Shown: one piece after another, positions 44,958-55,381 of the stretch
Layout: every line of letters begins with the position of its first letter
Numbering within the stretch: position 1 is the stretch's first letter
Assembly: GCF_000948985.2 (NCBI RefSeq)
Contig: NZ_CP059733.1
Location: 248,001-312,000 of the forward strand
DNA from: Thalassomonas viridans
Lineage (GTDB): Bacteria; Pseudomonadota; Gammaproteobacteria; Enterobacterales; Alteromonadaceae
Direction of reading: 5' to 3'
Length of the DNA stretch: 64,000 nucleotides
Made by a program: the position numbers and the translations under genes
Notes under the pieces: generated by a model
Told to the model about the DNA's origin: nothing
Databases searched by the model: none
Seen by the model: the letters and a program-made list of their open reading frames with translations, nothing else

Positions 44958-44982
44958 ATGCCAGTCAGGGACTGACTGGCAT
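44958..44982. terminator. Bidirectional terminator, small gene pair / pckA
   Basis: A perfect 11 bp stem ATGCCAGTCAG / CTGACTGGCAT with a three-base loop lies between convergent genes. Confidence 0.8.
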
Positions 44983-45019
44983 TATAGGTTTGCGGTTTAC
45001 CGTTTCAGCTATAGTGCTG

Positions 45020-46630
45020 TTATAGCTGAGGACCGGCAGACACTAAGGAAGCACCGTTTTCGGTATCGGTGAACTTCTCGAAGTTGTTAACAAAACGCTT
45101 GGCCAGGTCGGCGGCTTTGCTTTGCCATTCCGCCTTGTCCTGGTAGGTATCACGCGGATCCAGGATATCGCCTTCAACACCGGCAACCCGGGTTGGGATT
45201 TCCAGGTTAAACAGAGGCAGTACCTGAGTTTCGGCATTGTCGATTGAACCGTCAAGGATGGCGTCGATAATCGCACGGGTAGCCTTGATGGAAATACGCT
45301 TGCCGGTACCGTTCCAGCCGGTGTTCACCAGGTAGGCTTCAGCGCCAACCGCCTGCATGCGCTTGTTTAACACTTCGGCGTACTGGGTCGGGTGCAGGCT
45401 CAGGAAAGCCGCGCCGAAACAGCTGGAGAAAGTCGGCGTAGGTTCTGTGATGCCGCGCTCGGTACCCGCCAGTTTAGCGGTAAAGCCGGACAGGAAGTAG
45501 TATTCTGTCTGCTCCGGGGTTAACTTGGCGACCGGCGGCAATACGCCGAAAGCGTCAGCGGTTAAGAAAATCACTTTTTTCGCATGGCCGGCGCGGGAAA
45601 CCGGCTTGACGATATTGTCGATATGGTGGATAGGGTAAGAAACTCGGGTATTTTCGGTTTTTGAGTTATCGTCAAAATCGATTAATCCGCCGTCGTTAAC
45701 GGTAACGTTTTCCAGCAGGGCATCGCGGCGGATCGCCTGGTAGATGTCCGGTTCGTTTTCTTTGCTCAGGTTGATGGTCTTGGCGTAACAGCCTCCTTCA
45801 AAGTTGAACACACCGTTATCGTCCCAGCCGTGCTCGTCGTCACCGATCAGCTTACGCTTAGGATCTGTAGACAGGGTGGTTTTACCCGTACCGGACAAGC
45901 CGAAGAAGATGGCCACGTCGTCGTCTTTGCCGACGTTGGCGCTACAGTGCATAGAGGCGATGCCTTTTAACGGCAGCAGGTAGTTCATCATAGAGAACAT
46001 GCCTTTTTTCATTTCGCCGCCGTACCAGGTGCCGCCGATCAGCTGCATTTTTTCTGTCAGGTTAAAGGCAACAAAGTTTTCCGAGTTCAGTCCCTGCTGC
46101 TGCCAGTTCGGGTTGGTGGTTTTCGCGCCGTTTAATACCACGAAATCCGGCTCGTAGTTTTTCAGCTCTTCTTCTGTCGGACGGATAAACATGTTTTTCA
46201 CGAAATGCGCCTGCCAGGCTACTTCGGTAACAAAACGCACTTTCAGACGGGTGGCTTCGTCGGCGCCGCAAAAGGTATCTACCACAAATAAGCGTTTGCC
46301 GGATAACTGTTTGGTAACCAGGCCTTTTAGCTCTGCCCAAGTTTCTTCCGTCATCGGCTTGTTGTCGTTTTTACCCTGATCTGACCACCAGACGGTGTCA
46401 CGGGTTACATCATCGCGGACAATATATTTATCTTTTGGCGAACGGCCGGTAAAAATACCTGTATCAACGGCGACTGCGCCGAGTTCAGTGACAACACCCC
46501 TGTCATAGCCTGAGAGACCTTCTTTGGTTTCTTCGGCAAATAGCAACTCATAAGATGGATTATATACAATTTCAGCAACGTCCGTAATTCCGTGTAAAGA
46601 CAAATCAATTGAGCCGTGAACTGCGGTCAT
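45020..46630 (-). CDS. pckA: Phosphoenolpyruvate carboxykinase (ATP)
   Basis: PckA turns oxaloacetate and ATP into phosphoenolpyruvate, the entry step of gluconeogenesis. The 536-residue protein has the kinase P-loop [20 protein letters not shown] near residue 246, the metal-binding GDDEHGW after it, [17 protein letters not shown] before it, and the [12 protein letters not shown] substrate block near the N-terminus. The ATG at 46630 is chosen because AGGAGAG lies about eight bases upstream; a GTG at 46639 would be too close to it. Growth on amino acids and acids fits the peptidase-rich genome context. Confidence 0.97.
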   Translation of the reverse strand: MTAVHGSIDLSLHGITDVAEIVYNPSYELLFAEETKEGLSGYDRGVVTELGAVAVDTGIFTGRSPKDKYIVRDDVTRDTVWWSDQGKNDNKPMTEETWAELKGLVTKQLSGKRLFVVDTFCGADEATRLKVRFVTEVAWQAHFVKNMFIRPTEEELKNYEPDFVVLNGAKTTNPNWQQQGLNSENFVAFNLTEKMQLIGGTWYGGEMKKGMFSMMNYLLPLKGIASMHCSANVGKDDDVAIFFGLSGTGKTTLSTDPKRKLIGDDEHGWDDNGVFNFEGGCYAKTINLSKENEPDIYQAIRRDALLENVTVNDGGLIDFDDNSKTENTRVSYPIHHIDNIVKPVSRAGHAKKVIFLTADAFGVLPPVAKLTPEQTEYYFLSGFTAKLAGTERGITEPTPTFSSCFGAAFLSLHPTQYAEVLNKRMQAVGAEAYLVNTGWNGTGKRISIKATRAIIDAILDGSIDNAETQVLPLFNLEIPTRVAGVEGDILDPRDTYQDKAEWQSKAADLAKRFVNNFEKFTDTENGASLVSAGPQL

Positions 46631-47080
46631 GGTAAACACTCTCCTAAGGTATGACAGGATTTAATATTAAGCTATAGGGCACTTGTTCCGGGCGCTAATT
46701 CTAGGGCAATAGCGGTTAAAACAAAAGCACTAAATTTGTTTTATCTGAAAGTTTTCATAATAGTTTTCATTTTTGATCAGAAATACCGGTTTTACTCAAG
46801 AAAACCTCGGTTTTTATGGAATTTTCTTAGCATTTTGATCCGGGAGTTTCTTCGGTTTTTTACCGTGATTTCTGTCTTTATCGCCTGCTTGGGTCGTGAT
46901 TGACTTTCAGTCCGGGTATTTTTGGCAGTTAGCCCTGCTGTCAGGCAGATAAAAAGGTGGCTTAGCCGGTTGAAAAAGTGATGTTTTTATTGGTAATTAT
47001 AAATCAATGGCAGGGAGGGGCTGCATGTTGCGGGCATAAAAAAGGGCGCCGAGCGCCCTTTTAGCTTGCCTGGTTAGCGG
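46631..47080. other. 450 bp non-coding region between pckA and the S8 peptidase gene
   Basis: No gene is seen. The part near pckA is A/T-rich and holds two direct copies of AGTTTTCAT at 46750 and 46762, one helical turn apart, which could be a regulator site. The part near the peptidase gene ends with that gene's terminator. Confidence 0.55.
47040..47062 (-). terminator. Terminator after the S8 peptidase gene
   Basis: A perfect 10 bp stem AAAAGGGCGC / GCGCCCTTTT with a three-base loop, followed by a T run on the minus strand, lies 19 bases past the peptidase stop. Confidence 0.88.
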
Positions 47081-50000
47081 CTATTTCTTCATGCGGCGAA
47101 GGAATAACAGAGGGGCTGCCAATAACGTCAGCCAGCCGAAAGAACCGCCGCCGCCGTTGCGTCTGTTGATGACGTTAACGCTGGCAGTTTCCGTGCTGGT
47201 GTTGCCGTTGGCTTCGGTCACGGTCAGGCTGAAGGATAAGCTTTCATCCTGGCTGACTTTAGGGGCCTGGAAGCTGATGCTTTGGGCATTGGCGTCAAAA
47301 GATACCTGAGGCCCGGACAGCTGCTCCCATTGGTAGGTCAGTTCAACACCGTTTTTGTTAAAGGCTGTGGAGCCGGTTAACGTAACCATTTGCTCTTCTA
47401 CCACGCTGGCGGCAGAAGCAGAAATCACAGCCGTAGGCGCTATTTCCGTGAGATCCAGGGTGAAATCAACGGCATGGCTGCTGCCGTCTTCGGTGTTTAA
47501 ATACAGCAGGCCGCTGGTGGTTTCATCTAAGCTGCCAGTCAGATCCCAGTCAAATTTCAGGGAAAACTCGTCGCTGCTTTCATCCTGGACCACAGAAACC
47601 GTCACATTTTCGTCTTGTGAAGCTTCATTCCGGTAGATGGCGGAAATATTCAACTCATAGGAGTCGGTACCGCCGGCAACAGAGGCCTGGTAATTAACCA
47701 CTTCTACCTTGTACATGCCGGCGGCGACATCCGTCAGCGTGATGCTTTCATTTGAAGTGGCGGTGGCCGATGAGCCCAGCAGGTTGTTATCGGCATCATA
47801 AACATACAAGTCCAGATCCGGCGCCGTGGTTTCCCCCAGGGAGAAGAGCACTAAGGCGGCGTCTTCGGTCAGGTCCAGCTGCCACTCCTGGGCGAAGTTC
47901 TCCTGCAGTTCATCCGTTTCCTGGCTGAGCACTTCCTGTTTGGTGTACAGGCTGGCGCTGGTGATGGCCAGTTTGTTATCCTGGTAACCGCTGTAGGTTT
48001 TCGACCCCTGGGCGCCGTCGGCATACAGGGCCAAGGTTTCCGGCAGGTTGCTTTCGCCCGCTTTAACCGCCAGCGGCAGCTGGGCATCCGGCATACCGGC
48101 AGCCGTCAGTTTGATATTGGCAAAGTTCCAGTCATTCTTGCTGGAGCTGACATCTGCGCTAATAGTCAGTTCCTGGGATTCACCGGCTGCCAGTTCAAAG
48201 CTTTCCGGCGATACCGTAACCGTCAGGCCGCCGGCTTCATCAAGGATTTCGGCACTGGCATTCCAGCTGGCATCCGAGGTTGCCGTTACCGTACGGGTCC
48301 AGGAACAGGCGCCGATACAGGAAGCATTTGCCATGCTGGGTAAATTCAGGGCAGACGGCTTGCCGCCTATGGCAGGGTTGGCGGCAACATAATCGTCGTA
48401 GCTTTCATCCATCACCAGGCCGCTGGCAGCAGCCAGGGCGACGTTGGCGTAGCCTGAACCCATATCGAAGAAGTCTGCCGGGGTTTCACCGTCTTCTTTT
48501 AATACCTGCTGGTTGGCGGTCAGCATTAATGCCGATTGCGCCTGTGCCGGGGTCCAGCTTGGCTGTAATCCCGCCAGCAGGGCCAGGGAGCCGGCAACGT
48601 GCGGGCTGGCCATGGAAGTACCGCTTGAGAAGCCGTAATCGCTGGGGGCCGGGAATTCGATCATACCGGCAGACATTTCATCGGCATAGGCGGCTAAGAT
48701 ACCGACGCCCGGGGCGGTAATCGACGGAGACAGGATGTCTGCAACCGACAGGTTAGGGCCGCGGGAGCTGAAATCGGCCATTTCGCCGCCATCGGCTTCA
48801 ACCACCTGGACCGGAACGAAAGTTGCGTTCAGATCGGCATTGTCGGCCAGGGCGCTGATAATGGCGTTGCCGGAATTTTCCGAAACAAATACCGAAGGAA
48901 TGGTGGTGTCTTCCAAACCGCTCATGGTCAGGGCGGCATCGTCGCCGCCGCGGTTGTTGTAGACGATCACCGCGCTGGCGCCGGCATCGGCGGCGTTGAT
49001 GATCTTATCGGAGAAGTTACAGCTGCCGCGGCTGATCAGGGCGATCTTGTCTTTGAAGGCGTCGGCGGCAAAAGCGCTGCAGCCTTCAACATTGGCTTCG
49101 TCTACGCTGCCGGCAAAGGTCATTTGACCGGAATTTTCCGCGCCGACGTCCGGGCCGCTGCTGTTGCTGTAGTCGTATGATTTATCATTTACGCTCACCT
49201 GGTTCTGGATAACCTGGCGGTCATGGGTACCGGCGGCTACTGTAGTGATCCAGGGGGCTTCACTGGGAGAGCCCAGGGTAGAAGGATCCGGGCCGTCGTT
49301 ACCGGCAGAGGTCGCCACATGGATACCCGCCTTACGGGCGGATAAAAAGGCTAAAGAGTCGCCGTCCTGCCAGGGATCTGAACTGCCGCCGCCAACCGAG
49401 TAGTTGATCACGTCAACACCGGCTTCTATGGCATGTTCCACCGCTAATATGGTCAGGGAAGGGTAACAGCCGTCAAAATTGATGGAATCGCCGGTTTCAC
49501 CCGGCAAACATACCTGGTAGGAAATAATATTGGCGTGCGGGGCAACCCCCGACATTTCTTCTATTTCAAGGCCATTGTCCAGAGTGACGTTTTTCAGCAC
49601 GTTACCTGCGGTGGTACTGGCGGTGTGGGAGCCGTGACCGTTATGGTCGACGCCGTTGGCGGGTACGGTATCGTCAAATAACGGGTAGTCGTCGGTGATC
49701 AGCGGGTAACTGTGGACACCGATAAGTTTGTCGTTACACAGGCCGGCCCATTCTTCGGTGGCGCAGTCGCCGCTGTAGACGCCGCTGCCGTTGGGGTTAG
49801 TGTGGTCATAGCCGTCGGCGCCGACATCGGCAAAAGACGGATGGTCGCTGTTGATGCCGGTATCAAGAACGCCGACGATCAAACCTTCGCCTTTATATGC
49901 CGTGCCGCTGGCGCTGCCGTCCCAAACGCTGGGGGCCTTGATAAAGGCGGGGCCGGCATCGGTGGTAAGGTGGCGCAGCTGTTCGCGTTTGATCTGGGCA

Positions 50001-50488
50001 ATGCCTTCAACCTTGGCCAGCTTTTCAGCTTCCGCCTGGGTCATTTCAACCACCATACCGTTAAAGGCCAAAGTAGTGCGCTGTTTAATGTCCAGTTTGC
50101 TGAGCATCTGTTCTGCCTTGGCAATCACCTGATCCTGGCGTTTGTTCAGTAAGCCGCGGTAGGCTTTGACTTCGTCAGACTGGATATTGAGTTTGCCGTC
50201 GGCGGTTTTCGCCGCGCTTTTGGCGACTGCCGGGCTGGTGGCTTTATAACCGGAAATATTGCCCTGGTATAAGGCGACGGGATCTTCGCTCAGGCGGATC
50301 AGGTAACGGTAAGTGCCCTGACCCAGGTCAGCTTCCGGGGTAAAAACCGCAGGGGCCGCGCTTTTGGCCGATACTTTGGCTTGTGTGCCTGCCGGGCTTT
50401 TCCCCAACGGGGTCAACTGGCTTTCGGCAGCATTGAGGGACATGGACATCAGAGCCGCGGAGACGGCTATGGCTACTTTACTACTCAT
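47081..50488 (-). CDS. Secreted S8 (subtilisin-like) protease with GlyGly-CTERM tail
   Basis: A 1135-residue exoprotease. In order it has a signal peptide (VAIAVSAALMSMSLNAA) and an I9-type propeptide (about 45-165). The S8 catalytic domain has Asp near 209 (VGVLDTGINSDHPSF), His near 285 (DHNGHGSHTASTTAG) and Ser near 623 (FSSGTSMASPHVAGS). A protease-associated domain is inserted before the serine. C-terminal beta domains follow, including a PPC-like one and a PKD-like one (LTYQWEQLSGPQVSF). The tail GGGGSFGWLTLLAAPLLFLR plus basic residues is a GlyGly-CTERM sorting signal, which goes with type II secretion and rhombosortase. The ATG at 50488 has TGGAGT upstream. Confidence 0.93.
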   Translation of the reverse strand: MSSKVAIAVSAALMSMSLNAAESQLTPLGKSPAGTQAKVSAKSAAPAVFTPEADLGQGTYRYLIRLSEDPVALYQGNISGYKATSPAVAKSAAKTADGKLNIQSDEVKAYRGLLNKRQDQVIAKAEQMLSKLDIKQRTTLAFNGMVVEMTQAEAEKLAKVEGIAQIKREQLRHLTTDAGPAFIKAPSVWDGSASGTAYKGEGLIVGVLDTGINSDHPSFADVGADGYDHTNPNGSGVYSGDCATEEWAGLCNDKLIGVHSYPLITDDYPLFDDTVPANGVDHNGHGSHTASTTAGNVLKNVTLDNGLEIEEMSGVAPHANIISYQVCLPGETGDSINFDGCYPSLTILAVEHAIEAGVDVINYSVGGGSSDPWQDGDSLAFLSARKAGIHVATSAGNDGPDPSTLGSPSEAPWITTVAAGTHDRQVIQNQVSVNDKSYDYSNSSGPDVGAENSGQMTFAGSVDEANVEGCSAFAADAFKDKIALISRGSCNFSDKIINAADAGASAVIVYNNRGGDDAALTMSGLEDTTIPSVFVSENSGNAIISALADNADLNATFVPVQVVEADGGEMADFSSRGPNLSVADILSPSITAPGVGILAAYADEMSAGMIEFPAPSDYGFSSGTSMASPHVAGSLALLAGLQPSWTPAQAQSALMLTANQQVLKEDGETPADFFDMGSGYANVALAAASGLVMDESYDDYVAANPAIGGKPSALNLPSMANASCIGACSWTRTVTATSDASWNASAEILDEAGGLTVTVSPESFELAAGESQELTISADVSSSKNDWNFANIKLTAAGMPDAQLPLAVKAGESNLPETLALYADGAQGSKTYSGYQDNKLAITSASLYTKQEVLSQETDELQENFAQEWQLDLTEDAALVLFSLGETTAPDLDLYVYDADNNLLGSSATATSNESITLTDVAAGMYKVEVVNYQASVAGGTDSYELNISAIYRNEASQDENVTVSVVQDESSDEFSLKFDWDLTGSLDETTSGLLYLNTEDGSSHAVDFTLDLTEIAPTAVISASAASVVEEQMVTLTGSTAFNKNGVELTYQWEQLSGPQVSFDANAQSISFQAPKVSQDESLSFSLTVTEANGNTSTETASVNVINRRNGGGGSFGWLTLLAAPLLFLRRMKK

Positions 50489-50779
50489 GGGTACTCCAGG
50501 TTTCACTGAGGTGAAATTTTATAATAATTCTACTTCGCGTCCGTGCCGGTTTTGCTGGACCGGGCAGACGTTAACTTCCAACACTAGGTTGATTATTGAA
50601 CAGCAGCATTTAAGCTTAAATTTAATAACAAGGCCAGAGGTTTTAGCACGGCTTGGCTATTGATGTAAATAAAAGTCTCGTAAAATGTAACCAGGATGTA
50701 ATTGCTGTGTCTTGATTGTATGCTTGTTAAAGGCGGGGTAAGTGCCATTTCATCGGGAAATGGCACAGGTAAGGGCAGG

Positions 50780-51676
50780 TCAGTGCTTAGTGACAGTGCC
50801 GCCGGCTGTCGGCGAATCTTTACCGCCTTCGCTCAGGTAACTGCTTAAGTCCTGTTCGTTAAAGGCATAGGTGGTCATGCAGTAATCACAGGTCATGCTG
50901 AGGTTGCCCTGCTCCGCCAGGATAGATTTCAGCTCTGCCGGTTCGATCTGGGTGATGGCGGCCAGGCACTTTTCGGTCGAACAGCTGCACTGGTAGCTGA
51001 CTTGCTGGGGTTCAAACAAACGCACTTCTTCCTGGTGATACAGGCGATAGAGCAAGGTTTCGGCGTCCAGGGTAAACAGTTCTTCGCTTTTGATGGTCTG
51101 GGTCAGCTGGCACAGGTGTTCGAAGTCCTGGTGCTGTTTTTCCTTGTCTTCGCCATCGGGCATTAACTGCACCAGGGTGCCGCCGGTTTCCAGCGCCTGC
51201 TCGTTGCAGAACAGCCAGATTTTCGTCGGGATCTGCTCGGACACTTCAAAATAGTGGGCCAGGCAGTCCGCCAGGGTTTCCCGGTCCAGCGCCACTATGC
51301 CCTGATAGGCTTCCCCCTGGCTCGGGCGTATGGTAATGATCATATTGCCTTTGCCGATCAGCGCCTGCAGGCCCTTTTCTTCGGTGGCTTCCTTTAACCG
51401 GGCAATGCCGCGCATCTGCTGGTTATGGTTGCCGTTTACCGCGATATAACCCACAGGGCCGTCTCCCTGGAGTTGTACCGTGATTTCCCCCTCGAATTTT
51501 AAGGTGGCGGTCAGCAAACAGGTGGCGGAAAGTAATTCACCCAGCAGGGTGCGTACCCCGGCGGGGTAGTCGTGCTGGCCTATAATTTCTTGGTAGCTTT
51601 GTTTTAATTGTACTAATTCTCCACGCGCATGCAGATCATCAAATAAGTAACGGTTTAAAACGTCAGTACGAGACAT
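50780..51676 (-). CDS. hslO: Redox-regulated chaperone Hsp33
   Basis: Hsp33 becomes an active holdase when oxidants and heat release its zinc. The 298-residue protein begins SRTDVLNRYLFDDLHARGEL. It carries the zinc site CSC near residue 235 and CDYC about 30 residues later, fitting CxC-x27-32-CxxC. The central GDGPVGYIAVNGNHNQQMRG block is typical. It lies six bases after hslR on the same strand, as in E. coli. Confidence 0.95.
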   Translation of the reverse strand: MSRTDVLNRYLFDDLHARGELVQLKQSYQEIIGQHDYPAGVRTLLGELLSATCLLTATLKFEGEITVQLQGDGPVGYIAVNGNHNQQMRGIARLKEATEEKGLQALIGKGNMIITIRPSQGEAYQGIVALDRETLADCLAHYFEVSEQIPTKIWLFCNEQALETGGTLVQLMPDGEDKEKQHQDFEHLCQLTQTIKSEELFTLDAETLLYRLYHQEEVRLFEPQQVSYQCSCSTEKCLAAITQIEPAELKSILAEQGNLSMTCDYCMTTYAFNEQDLSSYLSEGGKDSPTAGGTVTKH

Positions 51677-51682
51677 ATTCAG

Positions 51683-52096
51683 TTATATCCTTTCTTTAAG
51701 TTGTCGGATTTGTCGGCGTTGTTTTTTGTCCGGTTTAGTGTCACCGGCGGGACTCAATAAAATTCCCTGCTTGCGGGCGAGGGCATTTTTTTCGCGTGTT
51801 TCCTGGCTGCTTTCGGTTTCCTGATACAGGGTTTGTGCGAAGGTGGCGTCCCTGCGCTTATCGGCAAGCGCAATGACGATCACCTCTTTTTCTTCATAAC
51901 CTTGCCTAACTTTTATTGTATCACCGATTGACACGGCTCTACCTGATTTAGTACGTTGTCCGTTATAAAAGACTTTACCGCCGTCGATCATTTGCTTGGC
52001 AATGGCCCGGGTTTTATAAAAACGTGCCGCCCATAGCCATTTGTCTAATCGAGTCGTGTTAGTTTGCGTGCCCGATGTGACTGGTTTTGTTGCCAT
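51683..52096 (-). CDS. hslR: Ribosome-associated heat shock protein Hsp15
   Basis: Hsp15 binds stalled 50S subunits that still carry nascent chains and helps recycle them. The 137-residue protein has an S4 RNA-binding domain (RLDKWLWAARFYKTRAIAKQ, then GKVFYNGQRTKSGRAVSIGD) and a basic C-terminal tail. The ATG at 52096 has a strong GGGGGAGC upstream; the frame is open for 17 more codons without homology. It forms an operon with hslO and is divergent from gspC. Confidence 0.93.
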   Translation of the reverse strand: MATKPVTSGTQTNTTRLDKWLWAARFYKTRAIAKQMIDGGKVFYNGQRTKSGRAVSIGDTIKVRQGYEEKEVIVIALADKRRDATFAQTLYQETESSQETREKNALARKQGILLSPAGDTKPDKKQRRQIRQLKERI

Positions 52097-52284
52097 AGCT
52101 GCTCCCCCGATTAAAAATTGGGCGAAAGTTAACATAACCCTGCGCATTTCGCCATAAAGGAATTTAAATTGTAAATTTTGGTGACAAAGTTGCCGCTATG
52201 CTTGTTGCTTAACTTGTGGTCAAGTATTATCGGTGGTGCTTTTATCGTCGCTTAACGTAATTATAAAGAAAAACATAGAACTAT

Positions 52285-53277
52285 ATGGAATTGCCAAATA
52301 ATCTGGCCTCGTTAAATGAAACGATAGCCAAACTCCCGCAGCAGAGAATTGCGCAAGTTGTCATTATTTTAATGTTAGCTTATATCGCATACCTGGGAGC
52401 ACAAATTACATGGATGTTAGTGCCCGAACCCGCCGCTAACACTACCGTTCCCCGTATGCCCGGAGGCAATGCCGCCTCGCAGGAACAGAAAACTATCAGT
52501 GTCTCCAAGATACAGGCATTAAACCTTTTTGGGGAATACAACAGCGAAGCTGTCCAGGAAGAAGTGATTGAAATCGAAGATGCGCCCGAGACCCGGTTGA
52601 ACCTGACCCTGACCGGCGTGGTGGCCAGCAGCAACAGCAACAATGCCGCCGCCATTATCGAACACCAGTCGAGCCAGGAAACCTATGGCATCGGCGATTT
52701 AATCACAGGTACCCGGGCAACATTGGAACAAGTTCACAATGACAGAGTCTTAATAAAGCAGTCGGGGCGTTTGGAAACCCTGATGCTGGACGGTTTTGAC
52801 TACGAGCAGGGCAAAGGCGGAAAAACCAGAACTTTCCGCGCCAAACCTGTAACCGGCAAGAATAAGCCGGCCAGGACGAAGCAAACGAACAGAGCAAAAG
52901 AAAAACGCAAGGGGGCTACGACTTCGGCAAAACGGGTGGATCAGCGTAATAACCGCCAGTTAACTAAAAGCGTCAGCAGCTTGCGCAACGATATCACGGA
53001 AGATCCGGGGAAAATCACAGATTACCTGAAGATTTCCCCCAAGCGTGAAAACGGCAGTGTTACCGGTTACCGCCTGATGCCGGGTAAAAATCCCGAGTTT
53101 TTCCAGACCTCTGGACTGAAATCGGGTGATGTGGCGGTGCAGATGAACGGTTTTGATTTAACCGTGCCGTCGGATGCCGCCCAGGCATTAAGAGCCTTAA
53201 AACAAGAACGAGAAGTGGCTTTGCTGATAGATCGTAATGGCGAAATGACAGAAATATTGTTCAGGATAGATAATTAG
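52285..53277 (+). CDS. gspC: Type II secretion protein GspC
   Basis: GspC links the inner-membrane platform to the secretin GspD and may help choose substrates. The 330-residue protein has a short cytoplasmic start, one membrane helix (VVIILMLAYIAYLGAQITWM), the homology region (about 65-165, TRLNLTLTGVVASSNSNNAA), a basic disordered linker (about 180-240), and a PDZ domain (YRLMPGKNPEFFQTSGLKSG). It opens the gsp operon; the next gene starts two bases after its stop. Confidence 0.93.
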   Translation: MELPNNLASLNETIAKLPQQRIAQVVIILMLAYIAYLGAQITWMLVPEPAANTTVPRMPGGNAASQEQKTISVSKIQALNLFGEYNSEAVQEEVIEIEDAPETRLNLTLTGVVASSNSNNAAAIIEHQSSQETYGIGDLITGTRATLEQVHNDRVLIKQSGRLETLMLDGFDYEQGKGGKTRTFRAKPVTGKNKPARTKQTNRAKEKRKGATTSAKRVDQRNNRQLTKSVSSLRNDITEDPGKITDYLKISPKRENGSVTGYRLMPGKNPEFFQTSGLKSGDVAVQMNGFDLTVPSDAAQALRALKQEREVALLIDRNGEMTEILFRIDN

Positions 53278-53279
53278 TT

Positions 53280-55379
53280 ATGAGAAATTTTTTAATGGGC
53301 CAGACAGTAAGTGCTCCTAAGTTGAAAAAACTGGTACTGGGGGTATCAGCCGCCATTGCGTTAAGCACTATGTCAGTGCCGGAGCCGGTTTATGCCGCGC
53401 AATATTCTCCTAATTTTAAAGGGACGGAAATCACGGAATTCGTTAATATTGTCGGTAAGAATTTAAAGAAAACCATGATCGCCGACCCTAATGTTCGCGG
53501 TAAGGTTAATGTCCGCAGTTATGACTTATTAACCGAAGAGCAGTATTACCAGTTTTTCCTCAACGTGCTTGAGGTGTACGGCTTCTCCGCCGTGGAAATG
53601 GATAATAATATAATTAAGATCATCCGTTCGAAAGACGCCAAAACCTCCTCGATTCCGGTAGTCAGCAATGAAGATCCGGGCATGGGGGATGAAATGGTGA
53701 CCCGGGTGATCGAGGTGAAAAACGTCACCGTACGCGAGCTGGTGCCTTTATTGCGCCAGTTGTCGGATCAGGCCGGCGGCGGCAACGTGGTCAATTATGA
53801 TCCCGCCAACGTCATTATGCTGACCGGCACCGCGGCGGTAGTGAACCGCCTGGTGAAAATCATCCAGCGGGTGGACAAGGCCGGCGATAAAGACGTACAG
53901 ATCATCCGCCTCAAGCATGCCTCGGCCGGTGAGATGGTGCGTATCGTCGAAGCCATGAATAAATCCACCCAGGGCAAGGCGGGCACCCCGACTTTCCTTA
54001 TTCCGAAAATTGTTGCCGACGATCGCACCAACAGTGTGATTGTCAGCGGTGAGCGCCAGGCCCGTGAGCGGGTCACCCACCTGATCGAACGCCTGGACAG
54101 TGAGCTGCAAACCAGCGGCAATACCCGGGTTTACTACCTGAAATATTCCAAAGCGGAAGAGATGGTCAAGGTCTTGACCGGGGTCAGCGAGTCCATTGAA
54201 GCCGAAGGTAATGCCAGTAAAACCAAAACTCGGAGTGCCAAGAAACGCAATATCAGTATCGAGGCCCATGAAGATACCAACACCCTGGTGATCACCGCGC
54301 AGCCGGATATGTTACGTTCGCTTGAAGCCGTGATCCGCCAGCTGGATATCCGCCGTGCCCAGGTACTGGTGGAAGCCATTATCGTGGAAGTGTTCGACGG
54401 TGACGGCGCCAACCTCGGGGTGCAGTGGTTCCATGAAAAAGGCGGCTTTACCCAGTTTACCAACGGCCCTGCCACCATCAGTTCGGTGGCGGCCGGTGTG
54501 GTTGCCGCAGAAGGTGAAGAAGGCAATACGGTGACCACTTATGATGAAAACAACCGTCCGATTGAAACCAAGAACCCGGATACCAGAGGGGATTACACTG
54601 CATTGGCCAGCGCCTTAGGTTCGGTCAGCGGCGGCATGTTGGGTTTTGTCGATGACGACTGGGGGGCTATCGTGCAGGCGGTCAGTACCGACACCAACTC
54701 GAACCTGTTATCCCAACCCAGTATCACCACCTTAGATAACGAAGAGGCCTACTTTATCGTTGGTCAGGAAATTCCGATTATTACCGGTTCTACGGCGAGC
54801 AACAATAACTCCAACCCGTTCCAGACGGTAGATCGCCAGGAAGTGGGGATTAAGCTTAAAGTGACGCCTCAGGTGAACGAAGGTTCCGGGGTACAGCTGA
54901 CCATAGAGCAGGAAGTTTCTTCGGTGAGCGGCGCCACCGGGGTGGATATTTCCATCAACAAACGTGAAATCAAAACTACGGTAATGGCGGACAGCGGTGC
55001 GGTGATCGTGCTTGGCGGCCTGATTGATGACGATGTCCAGGAAAGCAAGCAAAAAGTGCCTCTGCTGGGGGATATCCCGATACTGGGACATCTGTTCAAA
55101 TCCACCAGCAATACCGTACGCAAACGTAACCTGATGGTATTCCTGCGCCCGACTATTATTAGGGACGGCAAAACCATGAGTGAGATCAGCAAGGAAAGAT
55201 ATAACTTTATCCGTGCCGGCGAAATAGAAAAGCAGCAACGCGGGTTATCTTTATTAGGTGATGCCGAACTGCCGTTGATTCCCGAGTGGAGTGACGAGCT
55301 GAGCCTGCCGCCGTCTTTTGATGAATATATCGAGCAGAAAAAATCGGATGACACATCGTCCGAACAGCAAGAACATTAG
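53280..55379 (+). CDS. gspD: Type II secretion secretin GspD
   Basis: GspD forms the outer-membrane pore through which folded proteins leave. The 699-residue protein has a signal peptide ([23 protein letters not shown]). The N0 to N3 domains follow ([40 protein letters not shown]), and then the secretin barrel. The barrel contains [25 protein letters not shown] strands, [20 protein letters not shown] and [19 protein letters not shown]. The C-terminal tail is acidic, as in other S-domain secretins. Confidence 0.96.
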   Translation: MRNFLMGQTVSAPKLKKLVLGVSAAIALSTMSVPEPVYAAQYSPNFKGTEITEFVNIVGKNLKKTMIADPNVRGKVNVRSYDLLTEEQYYQFFLNVLEVYGFSAVEMDNNIIKIIRSKDAKTSSIPVVSNEDPGMGDEMVTRVIEVKNVTVRELVPLLRQLSDQAGGGNVVNYDPANVIMLTGTAAVVNRLVKIIQRVDKAGDKDVQIIRLKHASAGEMVRIVEAMNKSTQGKAGTPTFLIPKIVADDRTNSVIVSGERQARERVTHLIERLDSELQTSGNTRVYYLKYSKAEEMVKVLTGVSESIEAEGNASKTKTRSAKKRNISIEAHEDTNTLVITAQPDMLRSLEAVIRQLDIRRAQVLVEAIIVEVFDGDGANLGVQWFHEKGGFTQFTNGPATISSVAAGVVAAEGEEGNTVTTYDENNRPIETKNPDTRGDYTALASALGSVSGGMLGFVDDDWGAIVQAVSTDTNSNLLSQPSITTLDNEEAYFIVGQEIPIITGSTASNNNSNPFQTVDRQEVGIKLKVTPQVNEGSGVQLTIEQEVSSVSGATGVDISINKREIKTTVMADSGAVIVLGGLIDDDVQESKQKVPLLGDIPILGHLFKSTSNTVRKRNLMVFLRPTIIRDGKTMSEISKERYNFIRAGEIEKQQRGLSLLGDAELPLIPEWSDELSLPPSFDEYIEQKKSDDTSSEQQEH

Positions 55380-55381
55380 TT

